64,000 nt of DNA from Ananas comosus. Taxonomy: Eukaryota; Streptophyta; Magnoliopsida; Poales; Bromeliaceae. The notes under the pieces were generated by a model. The model saw only the letters and a list, made by a program, of their open reading frames with translations, ran no database searches and was not told the origin of the DNA. The stretch is taken from positions 6,459,053 to 6,523,052 of the forward strand of contig NC_033622.1 in NCBI RefSeq assembly GCF_001540865.1, in the 5' to 3' direction. Position numbers and translations under genes: made by a program. Positions 19,240-30,083 of this stretch are shown piece after piece (the stretch's first letter is position 1; the number at the start of each line of letters is the position of its first letter).

Positions 19240-20279
19240 AGTCATTTAGATTTATTTTTTAATCAATATAGAGTAGCAAATATTTACCAAATAATCAATA
19301 AATAACGAAGACCGCACGCTACCAATATAAAAATACCTTGACGCTAACCTTTAGTATTAAAGTAAAAGTAACTAGTTTTTAGTATTTAATTATTAAAATT
19401 TACTTGTTACAACTGTGAATAATTTTATTACTAAGGCGGCATTTGATTCGACGTAAAAGGAACCGAAAAATTATTTTCGCTATAAAAGATATTTTTTCGT
19501 TTGCTTGGTTGGACATAAAAATATTTTTTTTAAAAGTAATTTTACGAATTTGGAGAAAAATTAAAGTTTTCGTTTTTCACTATTTTTTCCTACAGAAAAT
19601 TTCCAACTTTAAATTGAGAAATCTATTTCAGCAGGACATATAATTGTCAGTTGAGTCAGTGGAAATAAGATTTTGGCAAAATGCAAGGGGTAGATTATAA
19701 TTTGGCCCAAATATGGTATTTTAGTTGGCATATGAAAATGGGAAATTCCAGCAGACAAGAGTTGGGAGTTGGCGAGGACGACAGGGAAAGGCAGGACAGG
19801 CGATAAAAAAAATGTCCCCGGAATTAGACTTTTTGAATTTGATCACGTGTCAAACATGCCATTTCTCTTTTTATTAAAGTATTCGCTCGGGTCTTAATTA
19901 TGAGCCTCGACACGCTTCACAGCTACGCAAGAGCTCTCTGACCTTTTTCTTTATTTCTTTCGTTTTTTAATAGAAAAAAAAAAATATTTGTAAAAAATAC
20001 CATACAGGCGGAAAACAAACCAGCGGGGCTTCACGACTAACCGGCGTCCAGAAAGTCTACAGCAAATTGGGGTTCGAGGGAAAATGAATTTAAGATCAGA
20101 CGCAACATATTCATTTCCGCCGGACCCCTATATTAGAGTAAATTTTTAAAATAGAATAATAAAATTAAGAGATTTTTTCTTACATAGCTCTAACTATTTT
20201 TTAAAATTTTAAATTTTATCTCTTTCTCTTCAAAATTTTCTTCTAAAGTCCAATTGGTGCTTGTAAGAGGGAGACGGGA
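19240..20279. other. AT-rich intergenic DNA
   Basis: No gene, RNA or bounded element is visible. A GGCGGCATTTGATTCGACG motif near 19436 might be the end of a transposon, but no partner end was found. Confidence 0.4.
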
Positions 20280-21020
20280 GTAGAGGAGTTTAGTGTTCAC
20301 CTTATTACAGCTGGAATTAAGTTTAGTTGGAGTGAAATTGAAGTAATTGATGTCATATATCGTAATTCTAGTTTTCGTTAAATTTCAGGATTTCAATTTG
20401 CCGGCTCTTCCAGCTGAAACTGACGGAAAATTTTGCTGAAATTTCCTTCATACCATCCAGGTTTTGGAGTGTTGAGGAGGTCCCTAGGTTGAATCTCTTC
20501 TTTACTGCTGTTGGATTAGCTTGTGAGCTGGCTTCCGAGTAGGGGTGGAAACGAGCCGAGCTCGAGCGAGCTTACCTCAGCTCAAGCTTGGCTTGAAATT
20601 AATTTCGAGCCTAAAGTTAGGCTCAGGCTCGGCTTGAAATTAATTCGAGCCGAGCTCGAGTGAGCCTAACTTCAAGTCGAGTGAGCTTGAGCCCTAAACG
20701 AGCCACTTGAAATTCTTAACATCGTGCAATCTACAATTTAATTTTTATAAAACATTATCTAAAATTCGATACAAAAAATACCAAATAGTCCAATATACAA
20801 AATAAATGCATAAAATACGATATTATAATATTAAAAAAAAAAAGGAAAAACGACTCTATGAGCGAGTGAAAAAGAGAGAGCAATTAGAGTAGGATTTTGT
20901 TGGTTTAGTTTTGTCCGCCCAAGAATATAAATTCTATATACATATAATTAAAATACATAATATATATTATTTTATATAATTAAATTATATATTACATATA
21001 CTTATATATAGAGAGAGTTC

Positions 21021-21228
21021 GGTTACTATACTGTTATTAGTATAGACCCCTTTATACTCATAAGTTTTTTATTGTTAGATCTATACTTTTGACCATTTCC
21101 ATCCGTAAATCATACTATTCAACTAACTACCCATTCAATCCTAGGAGACCACTATCATCCTAACTGCACATCCAACGATCGAAAATTTATGAATATAAAG
21201 TGGTATATACTCATAAGAGTATAGTAGC
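21021..21228. mobile_element. Short MITE, relative of 1229-1466
   Basis: The ends are GGTTACTATACTGTTATTAGTAT and the inverted ATACTCATAAGAGTATAGTAGC. The interior is nearly collinear with 1229-1466. GA and TA tracts flank it. Confidence 0.7.
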
Positions 21229-21255
21229 CCTAGCTAGCCTATATATATAGAATTA

Positions 21256-21470
21256 GGCTACTATACAATTAATAATATCAACTACTTGCTATTAGGTTTC
21301 GGCCCTTGAATGAAGGGATGTGCGGTCATGATGATAGTAGCCCCCCTAAGGTTGAGGAGGTGGCAAGTTGAATAGCATGATCTAACGGATGAAAATAGCC
21401 AAAATGATAGATCTAATGACAGAAAACTCGATAGCATCAAACACTTGGTACTATCGATAGTATAATAGCC
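21256..21470. mobile_element. Short MITE, TATCGATAGTATAATAGCC end
   Basis: It begins GGCTACTATACAATTAATAATATC and ends GATAGTATAATAGCC, followed by GGACTC and a TA tract. It shares TAGGTTTCGGCCCTTGAATG and ATCTAACGGATGAAAAT blocks with the cluster at 22-23 kb. A partial copy of its right end lies at 21487-21553. Confidence 0.65.
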
Positions 21471-21579
21471 GGACTCTCTATATATAGGTAGATCTAACGG
21501 CAAAAAACTCTATAGCACAAAACGAATGGTACTATAGATAGTATAATAGCCGGACTATATGTAGAGAGAGAGATAAAGT

Positions 21580-21740
21580 CCGACTACTATATTATCGATA
21601 GTATCAAATGTTTAGTGCTATCGAATTTTGTGCCGTTAGATCTACACCTTTGACCATTTCTACCCGACCATAGAGGATCACTATCATTCTAACCACACAT
21701 CCCTTCATCCAAGGGCCGAAAACCTAATAGTAAGTGGTTG

Positions 21741-21748
<8 letters not shown>
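21580..21748. mobile_element. Short MITE, truncated
   Basis: It begins GACTACTATATTATCGATAG and carries CCGTTAGATCTACACC and the CATCCTTTCATCCAAGGGCCG-type interior. Its right end (GGTACTATA) runs directly into a ~55-bp TA tract at 21749-21801. Confidence 0.55.

Positions 21749-21801
<53 letters not shown>
21747..21801. repeat. (TA)n microsatellite
   Basis: About 55 bp of uninterrupted TA repeats lie inside the nested MITE cluster. The Ile-Tyr repeat frame over it is an artefact. Confidence 0.95.
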
Positions 21802-21804
<3 letters not shown>

Positions 21805-22042
21805 GCTTTTCGAGTCTAATTCGAGCGAGCCCGGTAATACTCAAGCTCGGCTTGATATTAATTTCGAGCCTAAATTTAGGCTCAAGCTTGGCTTGAAATT
21901 AATTCGAGCCGAGCTCGAGCGAGCCGAATATCAAGCCAAACGCGAGTCGAACATGAGGAGGCTCGCTCATTTGCTAGCCTTAGTTCCGAGTCACCAAAAA
22001 GGGCAAAATTCCTTCTACATCATATATATATATATATATATA

Positions 22043-22259
22043 GGCTAATATACTATTAATAGCACCGAGTCATTGGTGCTACCAACTTTTTGGCCATTGG
22101 ATTAAGAGATGTGCGGTTAGGATGATGTGGGCCCCCAAGGGTTGAGTGATGGTTAGTTGAATAGTATGATCTAACGGATGAAAATGATCAAAAGGGTAGA
22201 TCTAACGGCGAAAAACTTGATAGCACCAAGTGCTTCATGCTATTAATAGTATAGTAGCC
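22043..22259. mobile_element. Short MITE flanked by TA and CT microsatellites
   Basis: The ends are GGCTAATATACTATTAATAGCAC and the inverted GCTATTAATAGTATAGTAGCC. The interior has GATTAAGAGATGTGCGGTTAGG and ATCTAACGGATGAAAATGAT. The left flank is (TA)n and the right flank GGA(CT)n. Confidence 0.75.
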
Positions 22260-22260
22260 G

Positions 22261-22263
<3 letters not shown>

Positions 22264-22313
<50 letters not shown>
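22264..22313. repeat. (CT)n microsatellite
   Basis: About 50 bp of CT repeats with one interruption, between two MITEs of the same family. Confidence 0.95.
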
Positions 22314-22314
<1 letters not shown>

Positions 22315-22317
22315 ATA

Positions 22318-22530
22318 TAATAGCACCAAGCTATTTGTGCTATTAGTTTTGTAACCCTTGGATTGAGAAATGTATGGTTAGGATGATGTGGGTCTCCTAG
22401 CGTTGAGTGATTGGTTGGTTGAATAGTATAATCTAACGGATAAAAATAATTAAAGGGTTAAATCTAACGGTGGAAAACTGGATAGTACCAAATCCTTGGT
22501 GCTATCGATAGTGTCCCTGCCGAACTCTAT
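22318..22530. mobile_element. Short MITE
   Basis: The interior is collinear with 22043-22259 (GGATTGAGAAATGTATGGTTAGG, GTTGAATAGTATAATCTAACGG). It ends GCTATCGATAGTGTCCCTGCCG, with CT/TA before it and TA after it. Confidence 0.65.
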
Positions 22531-22559
22531 ATATATATAGAGGGAGAGAGATAGAGTTG

Positions 22560-22788
22560 GGTTAGAATACTATTTGTAGCAAAAGCAAAAGGCCCTTTTT
22601 GCTATTAAGTTTTAACCTTTGGATCAATTCATTTCATCATTTCTAACCATTGTATTAAATATTATAATCCAGTCGGGACCACTCAACCCTAAGGGACTAA
22701 TATCATCCTAACCCTACAATTTCTCATCCAAGGGTTAAAAATTATTTGATAGTAAAAAGGATATTTTGCTATCAATAGTATTTCAGCC
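22560..22788. mobile_element. Short MITE, diverged
   Basis: It begins GGTTAGAATACTATTTGTAGC and ends TTTTGCTATCAATAGTATTTCAGCC (inverted). The interior is in the opposite orientation to its neighbours (ACTCAACCCTAAGGGACTAATATC). Confidence 0.6.
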
Positions 22789-22814
22789 TAGCTCTCTATA
22801 TATATATAGAATTA

Positions 22815-23033
22815 GGATGGAATACTATCAATAGCACAAATGACTCGATGCTATTAAGTTTTCTGTTCTTGGATTAAAAGATGTGCGGTTAGGATGATGT
22901 GGCCCTCCTAAGGTTGAGTGGGTGGTTGGTTGAATAGTATAATCGAACATATAAAAATAATAAAAGAGGTAAATCTAACGGCAGAAAACTTGATAGCACC
23001 AAATACTTAATGCTATCGATAGTATCCCAGCCG
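22815..23033. mobile_element. Short MITE
   Basis: It begins GGATGGAATACTATCAATAGCAC and ends GCTATCGATAGTATCCCAGCC. It is flanked by TA on the left and a CT/GA tract on the right. The interior matches 22318-22530. Confidence 0.7.
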
Positions 23034-23069
23034 GACTCTCTCTCTCTCTCTCTCTATCTCAGAGAGAGA

Positions 23070-23349
23070 GAAAGAGCTAGTCTCCTATACTATCTATTGT
23101 ACCGGGGCTCCGATACTATAGTCTCGTTTTCGATCTTAGGGTGTTCAAATCAACGATCCACTGATCTAGAGTATTTAAAGTTTTTAGGAATAAAATTTTA
23201 TATTTTTCGATATAGTTTACTTTATGATCAAATCATTTCAAAATTATCAATTTTTAATGGCTATTATGGCGAGTTTGGAGTTTAATGGTGTAGAAGAATC
23301 TAAATTTCTTAAAATTTTGATAGAAAATACTTTAAACTATCTAGATTAA
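23070..23349. mobile_element. Half foldback element abutting retroelement B
   Basis: The left arm of the foldback family is present (TCTCCTATACTATCTATTG, GATCTAGAGTATTTAAAG, TTTTAGGAATAAAATTTT). The right arm is absent: the sequence changes abruptly at ~23349 to gag-pol DNA of element B. Confidence 0.5.
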
Positions 23350-25341
23350 GGCTACCTACCTACTACTAGGTCGGGCAACTATTAGCATCACGATAGTTCG
23401 AGGGGTCACGGCAGGCACCTAGCGGGCGCAAGTATGTGGCCCAGACCGAGGAGGTAGCTGCAACGGATGAGGTCGTTGCAGGTATCATTTTAATTAATGA
23501 CATTAGAGTTAGAGCATTATTTGATATCGATGCATTACATTCATTCATCAATCAGTTATTTGCTGAGTTGCATGGTATTAAGCTTATAGCTACCTTGCAT
23601 TTGGGACGAGTTGTAGTTCCCGACCATACTTTGGACATTTGGGGGTATCACCCTAGTTGCCCTATTAGGGTTGGAGACTAGATTTTGCCGATTGATTTAT
23701 TAGCACTACACAAACTTGGAGAGTTTGATGTAGTGTTGGGCATGGATTGGCTCACGAGGTATTATGCCACCATCGACTGTATGAATTGGACTGTGACATT
23801 TCGAAAATCTGGACATGACGAGGTGGTGTTCAGAGAATGTAAGTAAGAGTTCGCTGTTTGCAATGACTATCTCTTCTACTCGAGCTAAGCAGTTGATTAA
23901 AAGTGGGTGTGTAGCCTTCTTGGCTAGCATTATTGAGAGGATTGGAGATATTCCCAAGATTGAGGATATTCCGGTTGTACGGGAGTATGTGGATGTATGC
24001 CTCAAAGGCACCTTATAGGATGGCGCCAGCTGAGCTAAGAGAGTTAAAGTTTTTCACCTTGGAAAGTGCCAGTCTTGTTTGTCAAGAAGAAGGACAGATT
24101 GCTTCGTTTATGTGTGGATTATCATGAACTTAATAAAGTCATGATTAACAATAAATATCCATTACCAAGGATCGACGATTTGTTTGATCAACTTTAAGGA
24201 TCGAGGGTGTATTCAAAGATAGATCTGCAATCCGAATATCACCAACTCAAGATTAAGCCGGAAGATGTTCCAAAGACAGCTTTCCAAACACGGTATGGAT
24301 ATTATGAGTTCACAGTTATGCCGTTCAGGCTTACCAATATCCTGACAGTTTTTATGGATCTACTGAATCGTATCTTTTAACCCTACTTAGACAGATTTGT
24401 CGTGGTGTTCATCGATGACATTGTGGTGTAATCCCGAAGTGACAAGGAACATGAAGCTCACTTGAGTCAAGTGTTGCAAGCACTCCAAGAGAAGAAGTTG
24501 TTTGCTAAGTTAAAGAAGTGTGAATTTTGGCTACGTGATGTGGCATTTTTGGGACATGTGGTATCGAGAACAGGTATAGCAGTAGATCCCAAGAACATCG
24601 AGGCAATAAAGAATTGGCCTTGACTGACCAATGTCATCGAGGTTCGGAGTTTCCTTGGTCTAGCTAGGTATTATCGGAGATTTGTTGAGGGATTTGCTAA
24701 GTTGTCTATTCTCCTCACGCGAGTCACACATAAAAGAACCAAGTTTATTTGGAATGATATGTGTGAAATAAGTTTTTTGGAATTGAAGGAGTAGTTGAGA
24801 ACCGCCCAAATCTTGGTGTTGCCTATTGCAGAAGCAAAGTATGTAATTTATAGTGATACTTCACTTAACGGTTTGGGTTATGTTTTGATGCAGGATGGAA
24901 AAGTGATAGTCTATGCTTCCCGTCAACTAAAGGATTACGAAAAGAATTATTCAACTCATGATTTGGAGTTGGCGACCGTGGTTTTTACTTTAAAGCTATG
25001 ACATCATTATTTATATGGTGAGCGATGTGAAATCTATACAGATCACAAAAATTTGAAATACCTGTTCACACAGAAAAAGTTGAACTTGAAGCAGCGAAAA
25101 TGGTTAGAGCTACTCACGAATTATAATTTGACTATTCTCTACCATCTGGGAAAAGCAAATGTAGTGGCAGATGCCTTAAGCCGCAGGTTGATGGAAAATT
25201 TGGCAATGATAGTTGTCACTAAACCACTATTGTTGGTAGAATTGAGGCGATTGGAGTTGGAAGTGGTGACTCCTAACACGTCTTCGAAACTGATGTCCTT
25301 GGTTATGCAACCTACCTTGTTGGAGAGAATAAAGGAAAAGC
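23350..25341 (+). pseudogene. Ty3/gypsy pol, first part (protease, RT, RNase H), element B
   Basis: Decayed polyprotein of a Tekay/Del-like chromovirus. In order: protease remnant at ~23500-23680 (ALFDIDALHSFI, with the catalytic D-S/T-G altered to D-I-D); reverse transcriptase at ~24020-24560 ([13 protein letters not shown], active site FIDDIVV at ~24408); and RNase H at ~24830-25180 ([30 protein letters not shown]). A stretch between the RT start and the KKKD motif is missing near 24050. Stops interrupt it near 24196, 24378, 24430, 24622, 24793 and 24999. The gag and 5' LTR are absent: the left edge is a junction with a MITE. It is interrupted at 25341 by element A and resumes at 37694. Confidence 0.88.
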
Positions 25342-26427
25342 TGTAATATACTGAACTTCTATAGTTATGAAATTTCGGTGGATGTTAGGACCATTGGAAT
25401 CGTTCCGGCGAAGTTTGAGAGTGTTCGGGGGTTTTCGGTGCGCGTTGGGCGCGAAAATAGAACCCGAAAGGCTATGTTGGACCATGGACTAAATTCGGCA
25501 TAAGCGTGGATGAAAAGATGGTTTGAACGTGCTCGAAAACATGTTTTGGGGGTCTCGGTACGATTTGAGATGAATCGGAGGCCTAACGAGCGAAAGCGAG
25601 TGAAAACGGAGAAAAGCTGAAAAAGGCTGAAATTTGGCTAAGTACTTAATTCACTGGGCTGTCTGGACCTACGGGGTCCGGACCTTGGCTTTAGGGTCCG
25701 GACCCCGAGCACGAAATCTGCCCAGTGCAGAGTGGCAGTTTGGTAATTAGTGGTGGGGGCTGCTTTTAAAAGGGGTTTTGACCCCCCTTCTTTTTCCTCC
25801 CTCAACCCACTCACACCAACACACACACACACCATGGTTAGAGAGAGAAACAACTCTCCCTGTCTCTAGATTTCTCCCTCTTCTCTCTAGATCTCTCTCC
25901 CAAAGTTGGAATTTTGGAGAAGAAGGAGCTTGGGAACGCGTTGGAGGCGTCGGTTCAGGCCCTCGTGCGCTCGTTTGAGCGGGGTGCTTCCGACTCGGGT
26001 TGGTAAGTGTTTAGGATTTGGTTAAATCCTTCATGAATGATATTCTAATAATTTCTAGAGTATGTTATGCATGTTACTGCATATATTTTTGGGGTATTTA
26101 GTGGTATGTGAAGGCTAAGGCTTCAAATTGGGGTTTGGGTAAATGGGGGGTTTTGATCTAATTAAACCCCGTATTTCTCTAATTGAAGGTTAGAGATGAG
26201 CCCCTAGCAACTCTAAGTTGGGAATTGACGAGTGCTCGGTGATCGTTTTCGAGTACGAGCCGAACCGGAACACGTATGCCGCGGGAGCCCGATTGCAAGT
26301 GACTACAAGCAATCGCAGAGCAATATTAGGTGGGTTGTGCTCTACCGAAACGATTAGGTCGCTTCCATGCCAAAGTGAAGTATGTTTCATTATTGATGCA
26401 TGAAGTGGAAGTTAATTACCAAGTAAA

Positions 26428-26725
26428 TGAGTGCATGAGACGTATGCTAAATAACATGAGCTAGATGCATGAGCTAGATGCTAAACGAATGCATGAGATA
26501 GATGTTATATAAATGCATAATTTAGATATAAATGCATGATTGAGATGCTAATAAAGATTGCATAAGTTATGCTAAGTGAATGTATGAGCTAAATGCTAAA
26601 TGAATACATGAGTTGGATGCTAAGTGAATGCAAGAGCTAAATGCTAAATGAATGTATAAGATATATGCTAATAATGAATGCGTGTGATAGATGTTAAAGA
26701 ATGCATGAGTTGTATGCTAAAATGT
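26428..26725. repeat. Degenerate ~22-24-bp tandem array in LTR A
   Basis: At least ten units of the form ATGCATGAGCTAGATGCTAA, with drift. The same array is present in the 3' LTR at ~35240-35525, so it predates the insertion. Confidence 0.8.
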
Positions 26726-27258
26726 ATATTGACTACCATTTTGAGAAGAATATGGGCATGATGACATATTGTGAGAATATGCTAGAATGACATGAATGTT
26801 GAACTTGAGTCGATAAACTCTAAGTATAGTAAAGAATTCGACAAGTGTGGCACGTAAAGAATCCTAGGTATGAACAACTAGGATAAAGAGTGGCATGATT
26901 GGGTATGAAACCTAGAATTAAATAAATCTAGGTGAGTGGCAATGAAACCTAGTGTCATTGAACATAGATGATTCATGTGTGGCATTGAACCTAGAGTTAA
27001 ATGAACCTAGGTAGTAAAGAACAATGGACCTAGTGTTAATGAACCTAGGCTATGAGCATAGTGGCATTGAACCTAATGTATTAAACTTAGGTTGAGTAAT
27101 GGCTTGGACTTCGATAGGTCAACACTGTAGGGTATAAGACCAGCCCTAGAGACATGAATGTGGAATCCAAAATCCCTAGGAATGAAGGCTGCTAGTGCAG
27201 CGGCTGCTAGTGCAGCGGACGAGACTTGCGACCGAGCGCAAGTGAATTATAACTGCGA

Positions 27259-27369
27259 GTATGTGTGGTTCTCCTCGCCCGACAGTGATTCAACAGATAT
27301 GTGTGGTTCTCCTCGCCCGGTATGAGAATGAGATTGCGGACACAAGTATGTGTGGTTCTCCTCGCCCGT
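27259..27369. repeat. TATGTGTGGTTCTCCTCGCC repeat x3
   Basis: Near-identical 22-mers start near 27260, 27299 and 27347. The 3' LTR has only two (near 36591 and 36630). The copy number difference between the two LTRs of one element shows gain or loss after insertion. Confidence 0.85.
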
Positions 27370-27569
27370 AGATCCGTTGAGCGACTGGTGGTCCCGGGTT
27401 CGACGGTATTTCCTCACCCTATGAGTAGACCTACAGTCGAGAGGATTCAAAGCTGAGGTGCATGTGAGACATCCTTCGCCTCGAGCCTGATTGAGCGCAG
27501 ACTATCTGCAGTTAATTCACTCAAGACCGAGTCGAGTGGCATGGTTGGCTAAGATAAAGTAACCTTAAT

Positions 27570-27730
27570 AAAGAATGACAAATAACCATAGTGTGACAAA
27601 GAATAAAGAATTGCAAGGAATAAAGAATGGTTAAGAATCAAGAATGGCTAAAGATAAGGAATGGCTAGCGTTAACGAACGTCTAGTGTTAAAGAATGGCT
27701 AATAATAATGAATGGCAAATGATAGAGAGT
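27570..27730. repeat. AAAGAATGGCTAA-type tandem array
   Basis: Short degenerate units of about 14-18 bp built on AAGAATGGCTAA, shared with the 3' LTR at ~36850-37010. Confidence 0.7.
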
Positions 27731-28411
27731 AGAATCATTTAATCTACTTGCATAGTTGCATGATTTGCATAGTTGCACATTGTGAGGCATGAATATGATA
27801 ATTGTTAGTTGCATAAATTATCTATCTGTGGATATTTGTTGGACTAACATGCTTGCAGTGCCTCCTTTAGACCTGGTGGGTCGAGCTTTTTCCTTGGGTG
27901 GCCGTACCCAATGGGAACTATATTTATATAGTTCTCACCCCACGTGGTTTTGGGGTTTCAGGTTCACAAGCGAGCGGCGCGGCGGCGTGAGGAAAAGGCA
28001 TAGCTCTGTAGTTAGCGCCCTACCACTGAGACCAGATAGCAGTACCCTGAGTCGGCTATTTAGGGGTATAGAAGTGAAAAAACCAAGTTGTGATAATCTT
28101 GCTAAAACTAGATTGTAAGAATTGGATTGTATTTGGAAGTTAGAATCAAAAAATGTAATATGTGATGTAAATTGTAATATGTGAGTTGAATGCTTATAAT
28201 AGCATAGTATTTATGTTTGTGATACCTTCCTTATACAATTTTTGTTTGAATGATGTTCCTGGTTGGAACCTTGCGCATTGTATGGATTGTGATGCCTTGG
28301 ACGTACAGGGGAGACTTTGTCCGCGGTACAGGAGAAACCCTGTCCGTTTGGCGGTCTGTTGGCGTGCCCGAATCCGACCAAAGAGGCGGGCTCGGGGCAT
28401 GACAGATAAGA

Positions 28412-28423
28412 TGGTATCAGAGC
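28412..28423 (+). promoter_or_regulatory. Primer binding site of element A
   Basis: TGGTATCAGAGC, seven bases after the 5' LTR end, is the standard complement of plant initiator tRNA-Met used to prime minus-strand synthesis. Confidence 0.92.
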
Positions 28424-28785
28424 ATAAAAAGAGCATAAAAAGAACATAAAAGAATATAAAGAAAACGGTTTAGTTGGACCTAGGAGATCCTAGGATAGTA
28501 AACCGTAGAGGTTAAGGCTCGTGAGAGACGAGGACTTGAGACTTATGGCGAAAGATTGATCGATTGGGTCAAGTTAGTAAACCTCTAAAACAGATGTTAG
28601 AGGTAGATTCGAGGTGTAGTTTATTTTCGACTGAGTGTGTTCATGTTGGGCGTACGACAACATGAAACCGAGTGATGAGAATAAGCTCTCTTGTATGTCT
28701 TTCGCCCGATTTGAGTCGATGTTAATTGTTTCGTGCTCGACCTGGAGGGTTGAGAATTAATCGAGTTGTTGTGTTTCAGGAAACG

Positions 28786-30083
28786 ATGGCACCGCGTAGA
28801 CGATCTTCAGCTAGATCGACGCGGGATGTGACAAGTGGTGTCCCTGAGCAATCCGAGGCGAGCGGAGACTTGAAACTTCGCGATCAATTGGCCACACTCG
28901 TGGGAGTGGTGAGGCAACAAGCCGATGTAGTGCAGCGACAGCAGGAAGCTGCTATGCGCCAGGAGGAACAGGTCAAGAGACTCCAGGAGACCGTGGAGCA
29001 GCTAGTGGCTACGCCGGTTTCGGCTCTTTGAGGACGGCCGGGAGTTGCGGCGGAGATCTCTCCGTCAGGGTCAGACAATCCGACTCCCGAAAGTGCATTA
29101 GTGGAGGCGGAGAAGGAGCGAGCTTTGGCGGCCCTCATGACCTTCAAGAAGTTTGATCCGCCTATCTTCGATAGAGAGAATATTGATCCGTGGATCGTGG
29201 AGATGTGTATTGACTCCATGGAAATGCTCTTCGAGGAGCTGTACACCTTGGAGCGGGACAAGGTGCCCCTAGTCGTGCATTGCTTGAAATAATCGGCGAA
29301 GGTGTGGTGGAAAGGCATTCGGCAGAGCCGATCGCCTAGTCTTCCTCCCATGACTTGGGAAGAGTTTCGGGGATTGGTATTTTCTACGTACTTTCCCGAC
29401 AGTGGAAAGAGAAAGCTTCAGGTCAAGTTCAGGAAGCTACGGCAGGGAGACCGCTCGGTTAGGGAATACGAACGGGAATTCTCCCGTATCGTGAATTATG
29501 TTCCGGATGTGGTACGGGATGACAAGGATATGACCGATTGGTTCGTGCGTAGACTTCGACCAGATATGTATGAGGCGGTGCAAATCTTCAAGCTCACAAC
29601 CTTCGCGGAGGTGTTGGACCGAGCAATGTGGGCAGAGCACGGCCAGGCTTTCATGCGCGAGGAGCACGAGTCTTATGAACGTGAGCGGGGAGTGGTGAGA
29701 CCACTATCGAGCGGTTCGGGTGGACCGCCAAGTTCCATACACCACTCGAAGTTGTCCTCCACCCGATCCTCCCCAGGTTGTGTGATTTGTGGTGGTTCCC
29801 ATTGGGCGCGGTGATGTGCGCTGCGCGATGGAAGATGCATTCGTTGTGGGCAGCCGGGCCATATGCGGGATGAATGTCTGCAAAGTGATAGCCAGGCTTT
29901 GACATTGGCGACGGACTTTTCCTCTCCGGGATAGCCTGCGAGTGTGCCTCCTGCGGCACGGTCGGAAGAGCGAGCGATGAAGGTGATGCAACTGAGGGGT
30001 TCGCAGCGAGCGCCAAGTGGCCATGGACACGCGACCTAGGTTGAGGAGCTTACTGCTACTGACGATGTCATGGCAGGTATGAT
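28786..30083 (+). pseudogene. gag of element A with premature stops
   Basis: A single frame from ATG 28786 (MAPRRRSSARS) through a Gln/Glu-rich coiled coil (~28880-29020), the retrotransposon gag domain (~29140-29660; WWKGIRQ, FSTYFPDS, RLRPDMYEAV) and two CCHC knuckles (29779-29817 and 29836-29877, the second intact as CIRCGQPGHMRDEC). In-frame stops are at 29029, 29290, 29812, 29932 and ~30037, with no frameshift seen. The first knuckle has a stop just before its last Cys. The frame ends with a few residues resembling the start of the protease of element B (ATDDVMAGMI), then homology ceases, marking the pol loss point. Product when intact: nucleocapsid and capsid for virus-like particles. 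Confidence 0.88.

Larger units (their letters stand above)
20540..21982. mobile_element. hAT-type MITE of GAGCCGAGC type, filled with nested elements
   Basis: The left end TAGGGGTGGAAACGAGCC and the right end GCTCATTTGCTAGCCTTA are imperfect inverted repeats. The 8-bp flanks CTTCCGAG (20532-20539) and GTTCCGAG (21983-21990) form a TSD with one change. Outer arms are rich in GAGCTCGAGCGAGC-like palindromes at 20555-20705 and 21800-21960. The middle contains MITEs at 21021, 21256 and 21580 and a long TA tract, which inserted later. Confidence 0.75.
20440..22015 (+). pseudogene. Possible gene fragment interrupted by a hAT MITE
   Basis: An open stretch at ~20459-20539 (RFWSVEEVPRLNLFFTAVGL then ACELASE) continues in frame at 21991 (SPKRAKFLLH) once the MITE and one TSD copy are skipped. 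This suggests coding DNA was hit by the insertion. It is short, with no recognisable family and no splice evidence. Confidence 0.3.
25342..28404 (+). repeat. 5' LTR of element A
   Basis: It starts TGTAATATACTGAAC and ends GGCATGACA. It holds several internal tandem arrays and a TTTTAAAAGGGG stretch near 25764 followed by CT-rich leader. The short frames in it are not genes. Confidence 0.9.

Noticed and set aside
24795..25346. RNase H-like frame as a host gene
   Set aside because: It continues a decayed gypsy pol order (protease, RT, RNase H, integrase) and has stops throughout.
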